A program made the translations under genes and the position numbers. Below are positions 1 to 9,372 of a stretch of DNA of 64,000 bases, piece after piece. Positions within the stretch are counted from its first letter, which is position 1, and the number at the start of each line of letters is the position of its first letter. The notes below the pieces were generated by a model. The model saw only the letters and a list, made by a program, of their open reading frames with translations. It was not told the origin of the DNA and searched no databases. Source of the DNA: Bdellovibrionales bacterium RIFCSPHIGHO2_01_FULL_40_29 (lineage in GTDB: Bacteria > Bdellovibrionota > Bdellovibrionia > Bdellovibrionales > Bdellovibrionaceae); the NCBI GenBank assembly GCA_001771815.1, contig MEPU01000012.1:103279-167278 (forward strand). The letters run 5' to 3'.

Positions 1-1
1 T

Positions 2-3000
2 TCACCGACTTCTACAGCTAAAACTCAAAACAAATCTTTAACTTTGACTAATGAATCTTGGGAACAATTTTATAAAAAATCTGATTTAAATCCAAGACCC
101 GCGCTGTGGCTAAAGATTAGACAGTCGTTAGAAAAGCACGTTACTCATCTTCAAAACCCTTTAGAAACGGCTGGAACTGATGCCAATAGAATTGGGGCCG
201 TCTATAAATCAATGGTCCTAGAGCTTCCACTCTTAAAGACACTGATCGAAGCTGATCGGCTGCCAAAATTAAGTCATGCTGACTTTATTACTTTAAAAAG
301 GCTAGCCGCTAATCTGATTATTTCAGTAAGTGGTAAACCAAACTCAGCCCTTCAAGTTTTTGCAAGCCTTGAGGCTTTAAAATATATTTCTTCAATCGAA
401 TCTCGCGTTGAATTTCCAAGAACTAAAGAGGAAATCGAAAAAGAGACTAAAAAACAAGAGATCGACAAAAAGAAGCAGGAAAAGAAAGATAAAGATCAGC
501 CCGAAGATGACGAACCACCAAAATGGAATAAAGCAGAAGATAAATACAAGCCTGAAAATAAGGACATCAGTTCTGAAGATGGCGGAAAGAAAAAAAACGC
601 CGACATTTTGATGACCGATGCTGATGTGCCAAAGCGTCTTTTAAGACAAAAAATTTATGATCTTTTTGATCTTAAAGATTGGTCATCAAATCCTGTTCAA
701 CGAAACGCTCTGGTGAAAGAAAATTCTTTTACGAAAAAAATGATTATTGATTCTCTTGGCGAATCCGAAGTCGATGTTCCAGTTCCCTATGGATACACAC
801 TTGTTCCCGGAAAATACACTGGCTATGAGATTAAAGAAATTGGCCCTGGAGAATTTAAACTATACCCCAGCAGTAAAGAAAAAGTTACATTAGGGCTAAG
901 TCGAATTATTGATGAACAGCACAACTCAAGTTTGCGCCGACCTGTTGGGGTTGACGTCCTAGCTCACTGGCCAATGCATTTAATCACTTTTACTGAAAGC
1001 TTAAAAGGCCTTTCCGCTGTAGAAGCGGCTTTGAGAATGGAAAAATACATCTCTTTAGATGGTGGATTTCTATATTACTCAAAAGGCGATAAGATTGATG
1101 AGGCAGAGCTTTCCAAAATTGATCAAAAAATGAATTCACTTCTAACTCAAATGCCAAAACCAATGGCGATGGCTAATGCCGGCGCATTTAACTGTGATGG
1201 GGCCGCGTGGATCGGTGCTATTTTACTTCGAGATGTTCTAGGTCACCAAGTACGCATAGCTGGAGGCAGAACTTCGGCTGGCATAAAAACTATAGAAAAT
1301 AATAAATTCCATGTTGTGAGATCCTCTGATCCAGCCCACGCATGGCTTGAGGTCTATGATGGTAAAAACTGGAAGCCATTTGATATGACGCCAAAAAACA
1401 ATACACCTGATTCTGACTCAGTCCCTACTGATTTGCAAAGAGACGAGCCGCAAGAATCACCGCCCAAAGATAGCAAGCCTGACCAACAAAAAGGTGAACA
1501 AAAATCTAAGTCTGATAGCAAAGATAAAGGCACTGATGAAAAAGAAGCTGGCGAAAGTAAAGGCGATAAATCTGGAAAAGATGAAGCCATCGATAGCGAA
1601 ACCAGAAAAATTGACGAACTCATTAAAGCCAAATCAACGCAACGACAAAAAGATGAATCGCACTTAGCTTTGATTGATAAACTTTTAAATCGTAATGAAT
1701 TGATGTTTTTGGAACATTTAATATACGATGGTCATCAAACTAAATTCGTTGATGAATCAAATCAAGTTTTAACAAACTTAAAAGCTCAGCCGAACTGGAA
1801 AAATCCAGTCGAAAGGTCTGAACAAAAAATAGCTGGAATTTTAAATGAATCAAAATTTTCTAAATTTCATGGGCTAAGTCATTTGATTAACGAAATCAGA
1901 GTTGACTTCGGACAAAATAAATCTCGCGATGCAAGACAAAAAATGATGATCGCGGAACGTCTTCTACTAACACTTTCTGAATACCGTAATTTAACACGTG
2001 CAGAAATTGAAGCTTTAACGACAATCCAAAGAATATCCTCAATGTTGGATCAAATGAAGCATAAAAACTCAAAAGAATTTGATGTGGTTGATCAGCTTTT
2101 AAAAGACTTACCAGGTAATGTTTCAAAAGAGTGGTTGAGTCGTCAGTACGGAAAAGGTTTTGACCAATTAGGCACTTCATCAAATATCAAACTTGCAAAC
2201 GACTTAGTTTCTGGAAAATTAAAGCCACTTCTTCAAATGGGGGCCGTGAATGATTTTGTTGATATGACATTAAATTCATCTCAAGAACCACAGTGGAGGG
2301 ACGAGCCTACTTTAAATCGAAGTATTCTTCCAAAACCACGTCAAGATTTAATCGTTACTAGAAATCCACTGGATTTCGCAAAAATGCTTTGGAACTTACG
2401 CCCTGGTGAAAATATGTTTGCGCCGACACTTCAAGGTCGTCAGTTTGCTATGGGAAGTCTTGAAACACGCCGAGTTCCAAATCCTAAAAATCCAATCGAA
2501 AGAAAAGTCTCAGTTGTGTACTATGACATTTCAGGCTCTATGAAAGGTCATCCTTTAGAAACAGTAGATGCACTTCTTATGACTTTTGCAGACAAGGCTT
2601 TGTCAGAGGTCGATGCCATTGGAAGACCAACGCATGAAATTTATTTAATACCTTTTAATGATAAGATTTACGAAGGCATTCATATCTCGTCACGTGAGGA
2701 TGCAAAGAATTTCTTAGCGAAAAAAATGAATATGCGAACTCAAGCAGTGGGCGGAACTGATATTCAAAAAGTCATTGAAAATTTTTACAGTTTAATTTCA
2801 TCAAGCTATCAGAACAAGTCAGGTCAAGGTCGTGAAAAGTTATTTCAAAAGGCGAATATGATCTTATTCACTGACGGTGGCTCAGCGATTGATATGCAAA
2901 GAATTGAAGTGGCCAGAAAAAAAATTCCAAGTGCTGTTCAGATTAATATGAATTTTGTATCGATTGGTGATTCAGTTAATGAAACTCTTAAAGCTTTGTC

Positions 3001-3457
3001 ATCGAATAGCAAACTTTCAACGACAAAGCCGACATTCAGAGAAATGAATTCTGGGATGATTGATTCAGTCGTTGGAGTTTCATCAAACTATGACCCGGCT
3101 GCTTTCGCGACTGAGCAGAAACTATCAGGTCAGGTTTTAGTAGAAATTAGCGAGCAACTTCAAAAAATTAATATCGACCCTAGACAGCCTGGAAATAAAG
3201 ACCAGATCGACAAAGCTGTGTCACAGATCCAAATTACTAAAGCTGATGTCAGCAAACTTTCTGGCCTTCGTGAAATTTTAAATCTGCAAAAGCTTGAAAC
3301 CGTCATTGATGACATGAAAATTAACCAAGTTACTAAGCAAAGATTGGTCCTGGCAATCATCGAATCGTATCAGCAACTGTCCGGCAGAAGTTGGAAAGAT
3401 ATGACGTATGGTGAGAAAGAAACCTTAGAAAAATTAAAAAAGTGGTCAAGCCTTTAA
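2..3457 (+). CDS. Transglutaminase-like / von Willebrand factor A domain protein (5' end outside window)
   Basis: The reading frame is open to the left edge of the window. The first possible start inside it is a TTG at 44 with no good ribosome binding site, so the true start is probably upstream. Numbering from 44, residues about 380-450 look like a transglutaminase/protease-like core: Cys in 'FNCDGAA', His in 'HAWLEVY' and Asp in 'PFDMTP', the usual Cys-His-Asp order. Residues about 820-980 form a von Willebrand A domain with a complete-looking metal site: 'YYDISGSM', the Thr of 'GGTDIQ', and 'LFTDGG'. Two highly charged Lys/Glu-rich linkers (about 125-185 and 465-545) separate the domains. 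I see no membrane segment. Proteins pairing these domains are often involved in assembly or processing of protein complexes, but the specific role here is unknown. Domain calls are fairly sure; function is not. Confidence 0.85.
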   Translation, partial: SPTSTAKTQNKSLTLTNESWEQFYKKSDLNPRPALWLKIRQSLEKHVTHLQNPLETAGTDANRIGAVYKSMVLELPLLKTLIEADRLPKLSHADFITLKRLAANLIISVSGKPNSALQVFASLEALKYISSIESRVEFPRTKEEIEKETKKQEIDKKKQEKKDKDQPEDDEPPKWNKAEDKYKPENKDISSEDGGKKKNADILMTDADVPKRLLRQKIYDLFDLKDWSSNPVQRNALVKENSFTKKMIIDSLGESEVDVPVPYGYTLVPGKYTGYEIKEIGPGEFKLYPSSKEKVTLGLSRIIDEQHNSSLRRPVGVDVLAHWPMHLITFTESLKGLSAVEAALRMEKYISLDGGFLYYSKGDKIDEAELSKIDQKMNSLLTQMPKPMAMANAGAFNCDGAAWIGAILLRDVLGHQVRIAGGRTSAGIKTIENNKFHVVRSSDPAHAWLEVYDGKNWKPFDMTPKNNTPDSDSVPTDLQRDEPQESPPKDSKPDQQKGEQKSKSDSKDKGTDEKEAGESKGDKSGKDEAIDSETRKIDELIKAKSTQRQKDESHLALIDKLLNRNELMFLEHLIYDGHQTKFVDESNQVLTNLKAQPNWKNPVERSEQKIAGILNESKFSKFHGLSHLINEIRVDFGQNKSRDARQKMMIAERLLLTLSEYRNLTRAEIEALTTIQRISSMLDQMKHKNSKEFDVVDQLLKDLPGNVSKEWLSRQYGKGFDQLGTSSNIKLANDLVSGKLKPLLQMGAVNDFVDMTLNSSQEPQWRDEPTLNRSILPKPRQDLIVTRNPLDFAKMLWNLRPGENMFAPTLQGRQFAMGSLETRRVPNPKNPIERKVSVVYYDISGSMKGHPLETVDALLMTFADKALSEVDAIGRPTHEIYLIPFNDKIYEGIHISSREDAKNFLAKKMNMRTQAVGGTDIQKVIENFYSLISSSYQNKSGQGREKLFQKANMILFTDGGSAIDMQRIEVARKKIPSAVQINMNFVSIGDSVNETLKALSSNSKLSTTKPTFREMNSGMIDSVVGVSSNYDPAAFATEQKLSGQVLVEISEQLQKINIDPRQPGNKDQIDKAVSQIQITKADVSKLSGLREILNLQKLETVIDDMKINQVTKQRLVLAIIESYQQLSGRSWKDMTYGEKETLEKLKKWSSL

Positions 3458-3479
3458 GAGCGATTTCCTTTACCAACTC

Positions 3480-4019
3480 TTACTTAAGAGATTTCCAAAA
3501 AGTCTTAAGCTGTTCAACATTTTCGGTGGTGATCTTTTGATCAAAGCTCCAAACTAAAGCAATCAAACGACCATGAACAAATCCAATCACTGCATATCGA
3601 TAGGGAAGCTTGGCATGGTGATAGGAATCCGTCATTTGAAAATCACAGGCTTTTCCCACAGGGGTTTGAAATAATTGAACTGTTTTATCCACCTTCAAAG
3701 AACGATCTTCGGCTTTTCCAAATATTTTTTCAACATACTCGGAACAAATTTTTGTGGTGATCAGCGTGCGGGATTCCTTTGGAAATTTATATAAATCGGC
3801 CTCGTTCAGGTTTGAATTGGGTTCATTGATCTGCACAAGACTTCCTTGATACTCGACAATTTTTCCCATATCTGAAAAACCCAATTCACTTTTTGCATAA
3901 AAAATTATTTCATGTGATGATTTGATATCAATCGATGATGGTTTTCGTTTTCCCGATTGGGCTACAGAAAGAACTGATATCAACAGCGTTGCTAAGATAA
4001 TATAAAATTGTTTTTTCAT
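3480..4019 (-). CDS. Secreted protein of unknown function
   Basis: This 179-residue protein starts with a signal peptide (MKKQFYIILATLLISVLSVAQ) probably cleaved near residue 21-22, so it should be periplasmic or outer-membrane associated. The rest is mixed alpha/beta with two cysteines ('KICSEYV' and 'GKACDFQM') that could form a disulfide. I recognise no family. Its ATG overlaps the stop of the preceding gene by four bases (ATGA), so the two are probably translated together. It is the last gene of the minus-strand run starting at 11075 and converges on the transglutaminase/VWA gene with a 22-base gap. Confidence 0.75.
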   Translation of the reverse strand: MKKQFYIILATLLISVLSVAQSGKRKPSSIDIKSSHEIIFYAKSELGFSDMGKIVEYQGSLVQINEPNSNLNEADLYKFPKESRTLITTKICSEYVEKIFGKAEDRSLKVDKTVQLFQTPVGKACDFQMTDSYHHAKLPYRYAVIGFVHGRLIALVWSFDQKITTENVEQLKTFWKSLK

Positions 4020-4501
4020 TGATTTCCTTTTCCAATCCCAGAAGGACTCTTATTATTTCCTGACCCCGATGAGCTTTCTGCTATGACCCGAGATATTTTT
4101 TTGAAACCAGCTTCATTCGTCAAAGTCATGGCCAGCTTGCCACGCAGTTTGACTTCAGTGGGACCACTGATCGCAATATTTTCATCTGGTTTAACAGGAA
4201 AAACGAGTCGAATCATCTTATCAGACGCACAAATACTAATATTCTTTTCAATAGGTTCATTGACAACAAGTGATGTCCCATTGAAAAAAAAGCGAATAGT
4301 GCCATCAACAAACTGAACACTTCCGACGGCCGAGGCTAAAAATGATTTATGAGTCAAATACACTGGAATAGTTTGTACAATCTTTGGAAGCTTCTCTTTA
4401 ATAGCTTGATACTCATCTTGATTCTTGAAGCAAACTTCATCAGTCGCCAAAATGGCTTCTGCACCGAAAAAGAGAAGACAAATAATCACTTTAATTTTCA
4501 T
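4016..4501 (-). CDS. Secreted protein of unknown function
   Basis: 161 residues with an N-terminal signal peptide (hydrophobic residues 3-17, cleavage probably after the Ala/Thr near 19-20). The central part looks beta-rich and the C-terminus is a low-complexity Ser/Gly/Asn/Lys tail. Two cysteines ('EVCFKN' and 'ISICAS') could pair. An AGGA lies about nine bases before the ATG. It follows the DUF429 gene by 17 bases and overlaps the next secreted-protein gene by four bases, so it belongs to the same transcript. No family recognised. Confidence 0.72.
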   Translation of the reverse strand: MKIKVIICLLFFGAEAILATDEVCFKNQDEYQAIKEKLPKIVQTIPVYLTHKSFLASAVGSVQFVDGTIRFFFNGTSLVVNEPIEKNISICASDKMIRLVFPVKPDENIAISGPTEVKLRGKLAMTLTNEAGFKKISRVIAESSSGSGNNKSPSGIGKGNQ

Positions 4502-4518
4502 TTGCTAGGCATCCTTTA

Positions 4519-5451
4519 TTATTCAAAATCTTTGACTTTTATATTTTCTTTTGGAAATTCAATCCAATCTTCCTGTTTCGGAAAATTTTTAGGACGACTT
4601 TCTGTTAAATCTTTATATTTTAAAAAACCAGTCAATGCGCAAAGAAAGGCTTCAAATGCATGACTATTTTCAATCATTTGCTTCATATCTTGATGATAAA
4701 TAAAAGTGAGATTCTTTTCATTTAAGTTGTGCAAAAATTGCTTTCTTGATTCATCACCACCAAATGCTGCTCGATGATTTCGCAACTGCGATTTCATCAT
4801 ATTCATCATTTGTCCAACTCTCCATAGCGTCAACCCGGGATTGACTTCAATGCATTTCAAGTTGGGATCGAGTCTTTTTTTAATAAACTGCGCTCGCGCC
4901 AACAAAGGGGCCGAGTTGGAACCCATCGCATGATGCAATGTAAAGGTTTCTTCCAATTCTGAAGAAAAATACATTTCTACACATCGCTGCGTGTAAGGGG
5001 TAAATATTTTCTTTGGTTTTTTCTTTTTTAATTTTTCATCATGATAGTTCCACATCCATTGAATATGCTCTTCGTTGCAGTTTTCATAGCCTGGACAACG
5101 GCGCACGCACGTTAAACAGGCTGGCAAGTTCCAGGGGATATCAAAGGCCACATACTCTAAAGTTTCTTTATTCTGATCAATCAGGTCATGAATTTTAAGA
5201 TCAACAGAGATTTTTTCTTCAGATTTTAACTTTTCAAAAAGACGAGATAAAAATATTTTCTTATTTTTAGGATAGTATTCGATCAAGGCAACACAGGCTT
5301 TGTCGGATTTACCACCAGCCAGTGATATTCCTAAAAATCGAACGACATCGTTAGTGATATGCGCCGGCACATCCGAATCAACCGATTCAGTGGGTCTTTC
5401 TAAAGCTCGACTGGCAGTGCGTTTAGACACTGGAACTTTTCGTTTTGACAT
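4519..5451 (-). CDS. DUF429-like protein (predicted RNase H-fold nuclease family)
   Basis: The chosen start is ATG at 5451 (MSKRKVPV). The longer frame back to 5523 has an unlikely Trp-rich leader read entirely inside the GHMP kinase gene. The 310-residue product has 'FLGISLAGG' (residues 39-47), 'VAFDIPWNLP' (101-110) and 'CIEVNPGLTLWR', a pattern like DUF429 proteins, which are predicted RNase H-like nucleases. A cysteine cluster at about 112-125 (C-x2-C-x3-C-x5-C) looks like a metal-binding insertion. The first 52 bases overlap the end of the GHMP kinase gene, an unusually long overlap that suggests coupled expression. The biochemical role of this family is not firmly established, and the family call rests on motifs only. 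Confidence 0.68.
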   Translation of the reverse strand: MSKRKVPVSKRTASRALERPTESVDSDVPAHITNDVVRFLGISLAGGKSDKACVALIEYYPKNKKIFLSRLFEKLKSEEKISVDLKIHDLIDQNKETLEYVAFDIPWNLPACLTCVRRCPGYENCNEEHIQWMWNYHDEKLKKKKPKKIFTPYTQRCVEMYFSSELEETFTLHHAMGSNSAPLLARAQFIKKRLDPNLKCIEVNPGLTLWRVGQMMNMMKSQLRNHRAAFGGDESRKQFLHNLNEKNLTFIYHQDMKQMIENSHAFEAFLCALTGFLKYKDLTESRPKNFPKQEDWIEFPKENIKVKDFE

Positions 5452-6398
5452 ACCTGCACAACCTTCTCGCGGTTTTGTGGTGAAACCCAGACCAACACAC
5501 AACCTCCACCACCAGCTCCACATATTTTAACTGCTAATGCTCCAGCAGCTATAGTCATTTTTGCTAGTTTTTCAATTTCTGGACTCGTAAATGCGGGTGT
5601 TAACTCAAGACGGGCCTCATATTCCTGACGAAATAAGCTGGGAAGCATGGACCAGTTTTTTTGTAAAATTGCAGTCTTGAGCTGTTCGGAAATTTCTTTG
5701 ATTTTTTTCAGAGCCGAAAGAACTTTCAAGTCCCCCTCGACTGCTGATTTAAGAACTTCAAAATTATTTAACCCGCTATGATGTGACCGTCCTGTGTAAA
5801 CCAAAAGAAAATGATCTTCAAACGGAGTGCCCTTGATTGGCAGAACCTGCTGTCGAATTTCACGCGCTGTATAATCAATAAAACTTAAACCACCCGTTAT
5901 CGCGGGATAATAATCTTGAGTTCCTGTTGGAGTCTTTAAGATTTCAGCCTCGATATTATGTGCCAAGTGCACGACTTGATGTGGACTCAAATTCGTGGTT
6001 CCTAGCCATTGATGAAATGCCTTGATCATTGAAATCACCAAACTGCTGCTGCCACCCAAGCCGCCACCAATAGGACTTTGGGAGGCTGTCGAGATTGAAA
6101 AACCCGACGGCAATTCAAACTTCTCAATCACTTTTTGATAGAATAAAATTTTAGGATCAAGTGCCATTTTCAAAGCGGCCAAATCAGCAAATTGCCACTG
6201 TTGCTTCAAATCCTTAGATTCGATTGTAATGCTTGGATCTGATTGTGGAGTCAGTTCGACCTCGGTCCAAATATCAATAGCCAAATTGATCGTCGAAGCT
6301 CCCGATACAAAATTGTAAAGTGGCCACATATCCAATGTGCCTCCGGCAAGATCCACTCGAGTCGGAGATTTTACAATTATTTTATTTTGTTGTTTCAT
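5400..6398 (-). CDS. GHMP-family sugar kinase (heptose/fucose/galactose kinase-like)
   Basis: The 332-residue protein has the three GHMP motifs. Motif 1 is 'SPTRVDLAGG' (residues 11-20), motif 2 is the ATP-binding 'PIGGGLGGSSSL' (109-120), and motif 3 is the C-terminal 'ICGAGGGGCVLVW'. The motif 1 form and total length are closest to the D-glycero-D-manno-heptose 7-phosphate kinase (HddA)/fucokinase branch, but substrate cannot be fixed from sequence. These enzymes phosphorylate small sugars in the cytoplasm using ATP, often for surface glycan precursors. The gene overlaps the DUF4340 gene upstream by 17 bases and the DUF429 gene downstream by 52, so it is embedded in the ABC operon. No second sugar-nucleotide gene is adjacent. 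Confidence 0.85.
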   Translation of the reverse strand: MKQQNKIIVKSPTRVDLAGGTLDMWPLYNFVSGASTINLAIDIWTEVELTPQSDPSITIESKDLKQQWQFADLAALKMALDPKILFYQKVIEKFELPSGFSISTASQSPIGGGLGGSSSLVISMIKAFHQWLGTTNLSPHQVVHLAHNIEAEILKTPTGTQDYYPAITGGLSFIDYTAREIRQQVLPIKGTPFEDHFLLVYTGRSHHSGLNNFEVLKSAVEGDLKVLSALKKIKEISEQLKTAILQKNWSMLPSLFRQEYEARLELTPAFTSPEIEKLAKMTIAAGALAVKICGAGGGGCVLVWVSPQNREKVVQVCQNEKFQCLNALPVEL

Positions 6399-7794
6399 TG
6401 GATGGAGTTTCCTTTGGGATAAATGCTTGCTTCAAATCAACAGTTGAGATCACTGATTTTTCAAATGCAAAAATATCACTGGCTTTGCTGGTTCGTGCAT
6501 AATAATAATCTTTTTCAACTCCGTTTTTTTTAAGTTTTAAATCTGGACCCCAATTAATTTGTAAAATGAGATTATCTGAATCTGATTTCAAGATAATCAT
6601 ACTTTTTCCTGAAAATACTCGTGTGGATTGGTTCTTAAATTCCAAATCCAAAAAATCTGAAATTTCCAAGTCATGAATGCGGCTCAATAGCTTAACCAAC
6701 TCAACAGCAGAAAACTCGTGATTTTCCGGAGCTGGCTGCACTGATGTCCAAATATTATTTTCTTTTACAAATTGATAGTCCCGCCCCTGATCCTTGAAAT
6801 GAATTTTAGACACTTCATTCATAGGGAACTCAAAGGCACTGGCTCGGTCTCGCAAACTATCCAAATCCAAATTTCCGAAAATTTCCCATTTTGCGTTATC
6901 TAATCGCAACAGATTCGTTGGTCGATCTGTCATTGCATACACGGCATTTTCTTGTTCGTGTTGATTGATGATTACTGACCAATCTGATTGCGGTGTGTGA
7001 AACTGTATTCGGATAGGAGCTTCAGCCAGTTTCTTTTCAATTAACAATGACCTCGAAGGTTCCCCATCGGTTAAATAATCGCGAATTGTTGCTTCAGCAA
7101 TTTGTTTCAGTTTCTCGCGAACTTTATTCTGATCTAAAATAATCATCGGATACATTGGAGCCATCCATTTTCCATTATTCTTTTGCAATTCGAACTCGCC
7201 GCGCAGAGATCGAATTTTAACTTTCTCGATCGCGCCCAAGTTTGATCGATACAGCCGTTTCTCGCGATAGGTCATCAAGTTCTGATCTGCTTGGGTGTGC
7301 CATACTGGCGAGGCCACCAAAACTCTATTTTCAGACTCAACACGCACAAATGAGTGACCTTCGAAATTTTTCTGAGAACCTAAAAAAATTCTTCGAGATT
7401 TACCTAAGTTATTCTTTAGATTAAATGTCACATAGGGAGTTTCTAAACCAAACTCTGCTAACTTCAGCAAGCTAGGATCGTTTGTTTCCTTGGCGATAGT
7501 CAAATATTTCTCTGATGTTAATTTTTCAAGTAATTGCTCCACTTGATCGTTATCTGCTGAATCTTGCACAGGCTCTAAAATACTCCAACCCTCGACACTT
7601 TTTTGCAGAACATACTTGTTTTGACCCTTTTGAATTTCAATAAAATTAATTTGATCTTTTTCCAAATCAACAATTCGGGTGGCCTTTTCTTTTTCAATCG
7701 TATCGTTAATTTCTTTTTGATACTCGAAGAAATAAATCCCGATACCGAAACCAAGCGTAATAATTGCAAGAATGGCTGTTGTTTTAAATTTCAT
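6382..7794 (-). CDS. DUF4340-family membrane-anchored periplasmic protein
   Basis: 470 residues with one N-terminal hydrophobic segment (about residues 5-24), followed by a large soluble region. It has internally similar beta-rich halves, both of the 'I..i.i......l.k....W.l..P' type ('QINFIEIQKGQNKYVLQK', 'VEGWSILEP', then again around residues 330-350). That arrangement is typical of DUF4340 proteins, which are commonly encoded next to GldG-like ABC auxiliary proteins, exactly as here. It lies 28 bases after the GldG-like gene. Probably an inner-membrane-anchored periplasmic partner of the ABC complex; its molecular role is unknown. Confidence 0.82.
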   Translation of the reverse strand: MKFKTTAILAIITLGFGIGIYFFEYQKEINDTIEKEKATRIVDLEKDQINFIEIQKGQNKYVLQKSVEGWSILEPVQDSADNDQVEQLLEKLTSEKYLTIAKETNDPSLLKLAEFGLETPYVTFNLKNNLGKSRRIFLGSQKNFEGHSFVRVESENRVLVASPVWHTQADQNLMTYREKRLYRSNLGAIEKVKIRSLRGEFELQKNNGKWMAPMYPMIILDQNKVREKLKQIAEATIRDYLTDGEPSRSLLIEKKLAEAPIRIQFHTPQSDWSVIINQHEQENAVYAMTDRPTNLLRLDNAKWEIFGNLDLDSLRDRASAFEFPMNEVSKIHFKDQGRDYQFVKENNIWTSVQPAPENHEFSAVELVKLLSRIHDLEISDFLDLEFKNQSTRVFSGKSMIILKSDSDNLILQINWGPDLKLKKNGVEKDYYYARTSKASDIFAFEKSVISTVDLKQAFIPKETPSNETTK

Positions 7795-7822
7795 TTGAAC
7801 CCATTACCTCTATAAATTTTGA

Positions 7823-9370
7823 TTAAGCATGGCGTCTGCGATACCAAAGAAAAAAACTCACCATCATAAATACAAGTGGTGTCGGTAAAAATAACCCCAA
7901 CACTACAAATTTTATAAACTGACTTGTTTCCGGCGGCGATAATATCAGCCGAGTGGCCTGCGGCTCTTTGGGAGAAATCGAAATCAAATCAGACTCTTTA
8001 ACTAAAGCGGCCACCGAGTTCAATGCTAAATCACGATTCAAATTTTGATACAACAGTAAGTTACTCATGAAATCAGCATCCGAAAATGCAATAACAGTGA
8101 ACTCCTTATCATCTGGACTAAGCTTACCCTTGACCTCAACCGCCAAATTAAACACGCGAGGCTCACCAAAATAATCCGTGCTATCTAACTCTTTCAGTGC
8201 CACTGAACTTTTTGGCGTCTTGACTAAAACTTCAGTTTTTACAGTCTCTGAAAGGGGTAATAACTTAAATGCATTGGGTTGATTAAAAACAGTCATCTGA
8301 TTCGCAGTAAATACTTTTGTCGCCGCATGGGTCGACGAGTAGTTAACGGCTACAGTGGGTGATTGTGCATTTACAACTTGTCCCATAGGGGTATTGTAAA
8401 CATTAAATACATAGAAACTTTCTAACTCTAATCCCAAACGAGACAACAATCCATTCAGACCAGCTGTATTTCGATTCTCTAAAGCCAACAGAATCGCCCC
8501 GCCTCGTTGTAAATAAGACTCAAGCATCTTCACTTCCGTTGGTTGAAAATTCTGCTTTGGCCCAATGATCATGACGGCATGGGCATCTGCAGGAACTCCA
8601 CCTTGTGCCGCTAATGAGAGTTGACCCACGTGATAAGAATTTTTCTCGAGAAGCTGTTTTAATCCAAACATCCCCGATTCATCTTTATCTATTTCTGTAT
8701 TTCTTTCGCCATGACCTTCGATGAAGTAAATGTTTTTCTTTTCTCCGCGAGTCACTTTGATAATGGCATTCGTGAGGTCTTGTTCCGTGTAGTTTTCAAT
8801 ACGATTCTTATTTTCTTTGTAGACTAAAAACGCCTCGCCGGATCCCCGTGAAGCTCCGTAATCTTGGGTCAACTTGGCCTGTTCATTCATCTCTACAAAC
8901 TCAAATTGAACTTTTGAAGACTGATCCTGATACTTTTTTACAAGATCTCGAAATTGCTTCTTATTGTCTTCGACTTTATCGGCGCCATTTTTATAGAAAA
9001 AACGCAACATCATTTCTGAATCCAAACCACTGAGTAAAGCTTTGGTTTGATCGGACAACGTGTTCATTCCATTTCCTGAAAGATCAAAAACTTTGTAGTA
9101 CTTGGCCCCCAGATAGTTCACCAGGGTTAATAACGTGATAACAATAACAATCAATGCCCCCATATTGAGGCCCTGCTTAGTTGACTTCATTGTAAAAAAC
9201 TCGATCACACTGTGACGAGATAAATACAATCCCAAAAATAATCCTAAAACTCCAGGACCCAGCAACCCCCACATAAAGGGCATCCATACTTTCGTAGCAA
9301 AAAATAAACCCGCCAATGCCATAAAGAATATCAGGCTCAGACCCAAAGCCAGTCGACTTTTTCCGCTCAT
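7823..9370 (-). CDS. GldG-like ABC transporter auxiliary protein
   Basis: The start is placed at 9370 (MSGKSRLALG), preceded by GGAGGG eight bases upstream; the in-frame ATG at 9385 overlaps that Shine-Dalgarno and is unlikely. The product of about 515 residues has three N-terminal membrane segments (about residues 7-25, 28-48 and 66-88). A long periplasmic region follows with 'YFIEGHGERN', typical of the GldG/ABC_transp_aux family, and then a C-terminal membrane helix ending 'FFLWYRRRHA'. In gliding Bacteroidetes, GldG works with GldA (ATPase) and GldF (permease). The same trio occurs here with 2-base spacings. Many non-gliding bacteria also carry relatives, so a motility role is only a possibility. 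Confidence 0.87.
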   Translation of the reverse strand: MSGKSRLALGLSLIFFMALAGLFFATKVWMPFMWGLLGPGVLGLFLGLYLSRHSVIEFFTMKSTKQGLNMGALIVIVITLLTLVNYLGAKYYKVFDLSGNGMNTLSDQTKALLSGLDSEMMLRFFYKNGADKVEDNKKQFRDLVKKYQDQSSKVQFEFVEMNEQAKLTQDYGASRGSGEAFLVYKENKNRIENYTEQDLTNAIIKVTRGEKKNIYFIEGHGERNTEIDKDESGMFGLKQLLEKNSYHVGQLSLAAQGGVPADAHAVMIIGPKQNFQPTEVKMLESYLQRGGAILLALENRNTAGLNGLLSRLGLELESFYVFNVYNTPMGQVVNAQSPTVAVNYSSTHAATKVFTANQMTVFNQPNAFKLLPLSETVKTEVLVKTPKSSVALKELDSTDYFGEPRVFNLAVEVKGKLSPDDKEFTVIAFSDADFMSNLLLYQNLNRDLALNSVAALVKESDLISISPKEPQATRLILSPPETSQFIKFVVLGLFLPTPLVFMMVSFFLWYRRRHA

Positions 9371-9372
9371 TT

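Noticed and set aside
408..611. Small plus-strand frame in the first gene's Lys-rich linker
   Set aside because: A frame-shifted shadow of A-rich DNA; Lys/Arg repeats only, no ribosome binding site.
5452..5523. 72-base upstream extension of the DUF429 frame
   Set aside because: Encodes a Trp/Arg-rich leader unlike the family; a good ATG lies at 5451.
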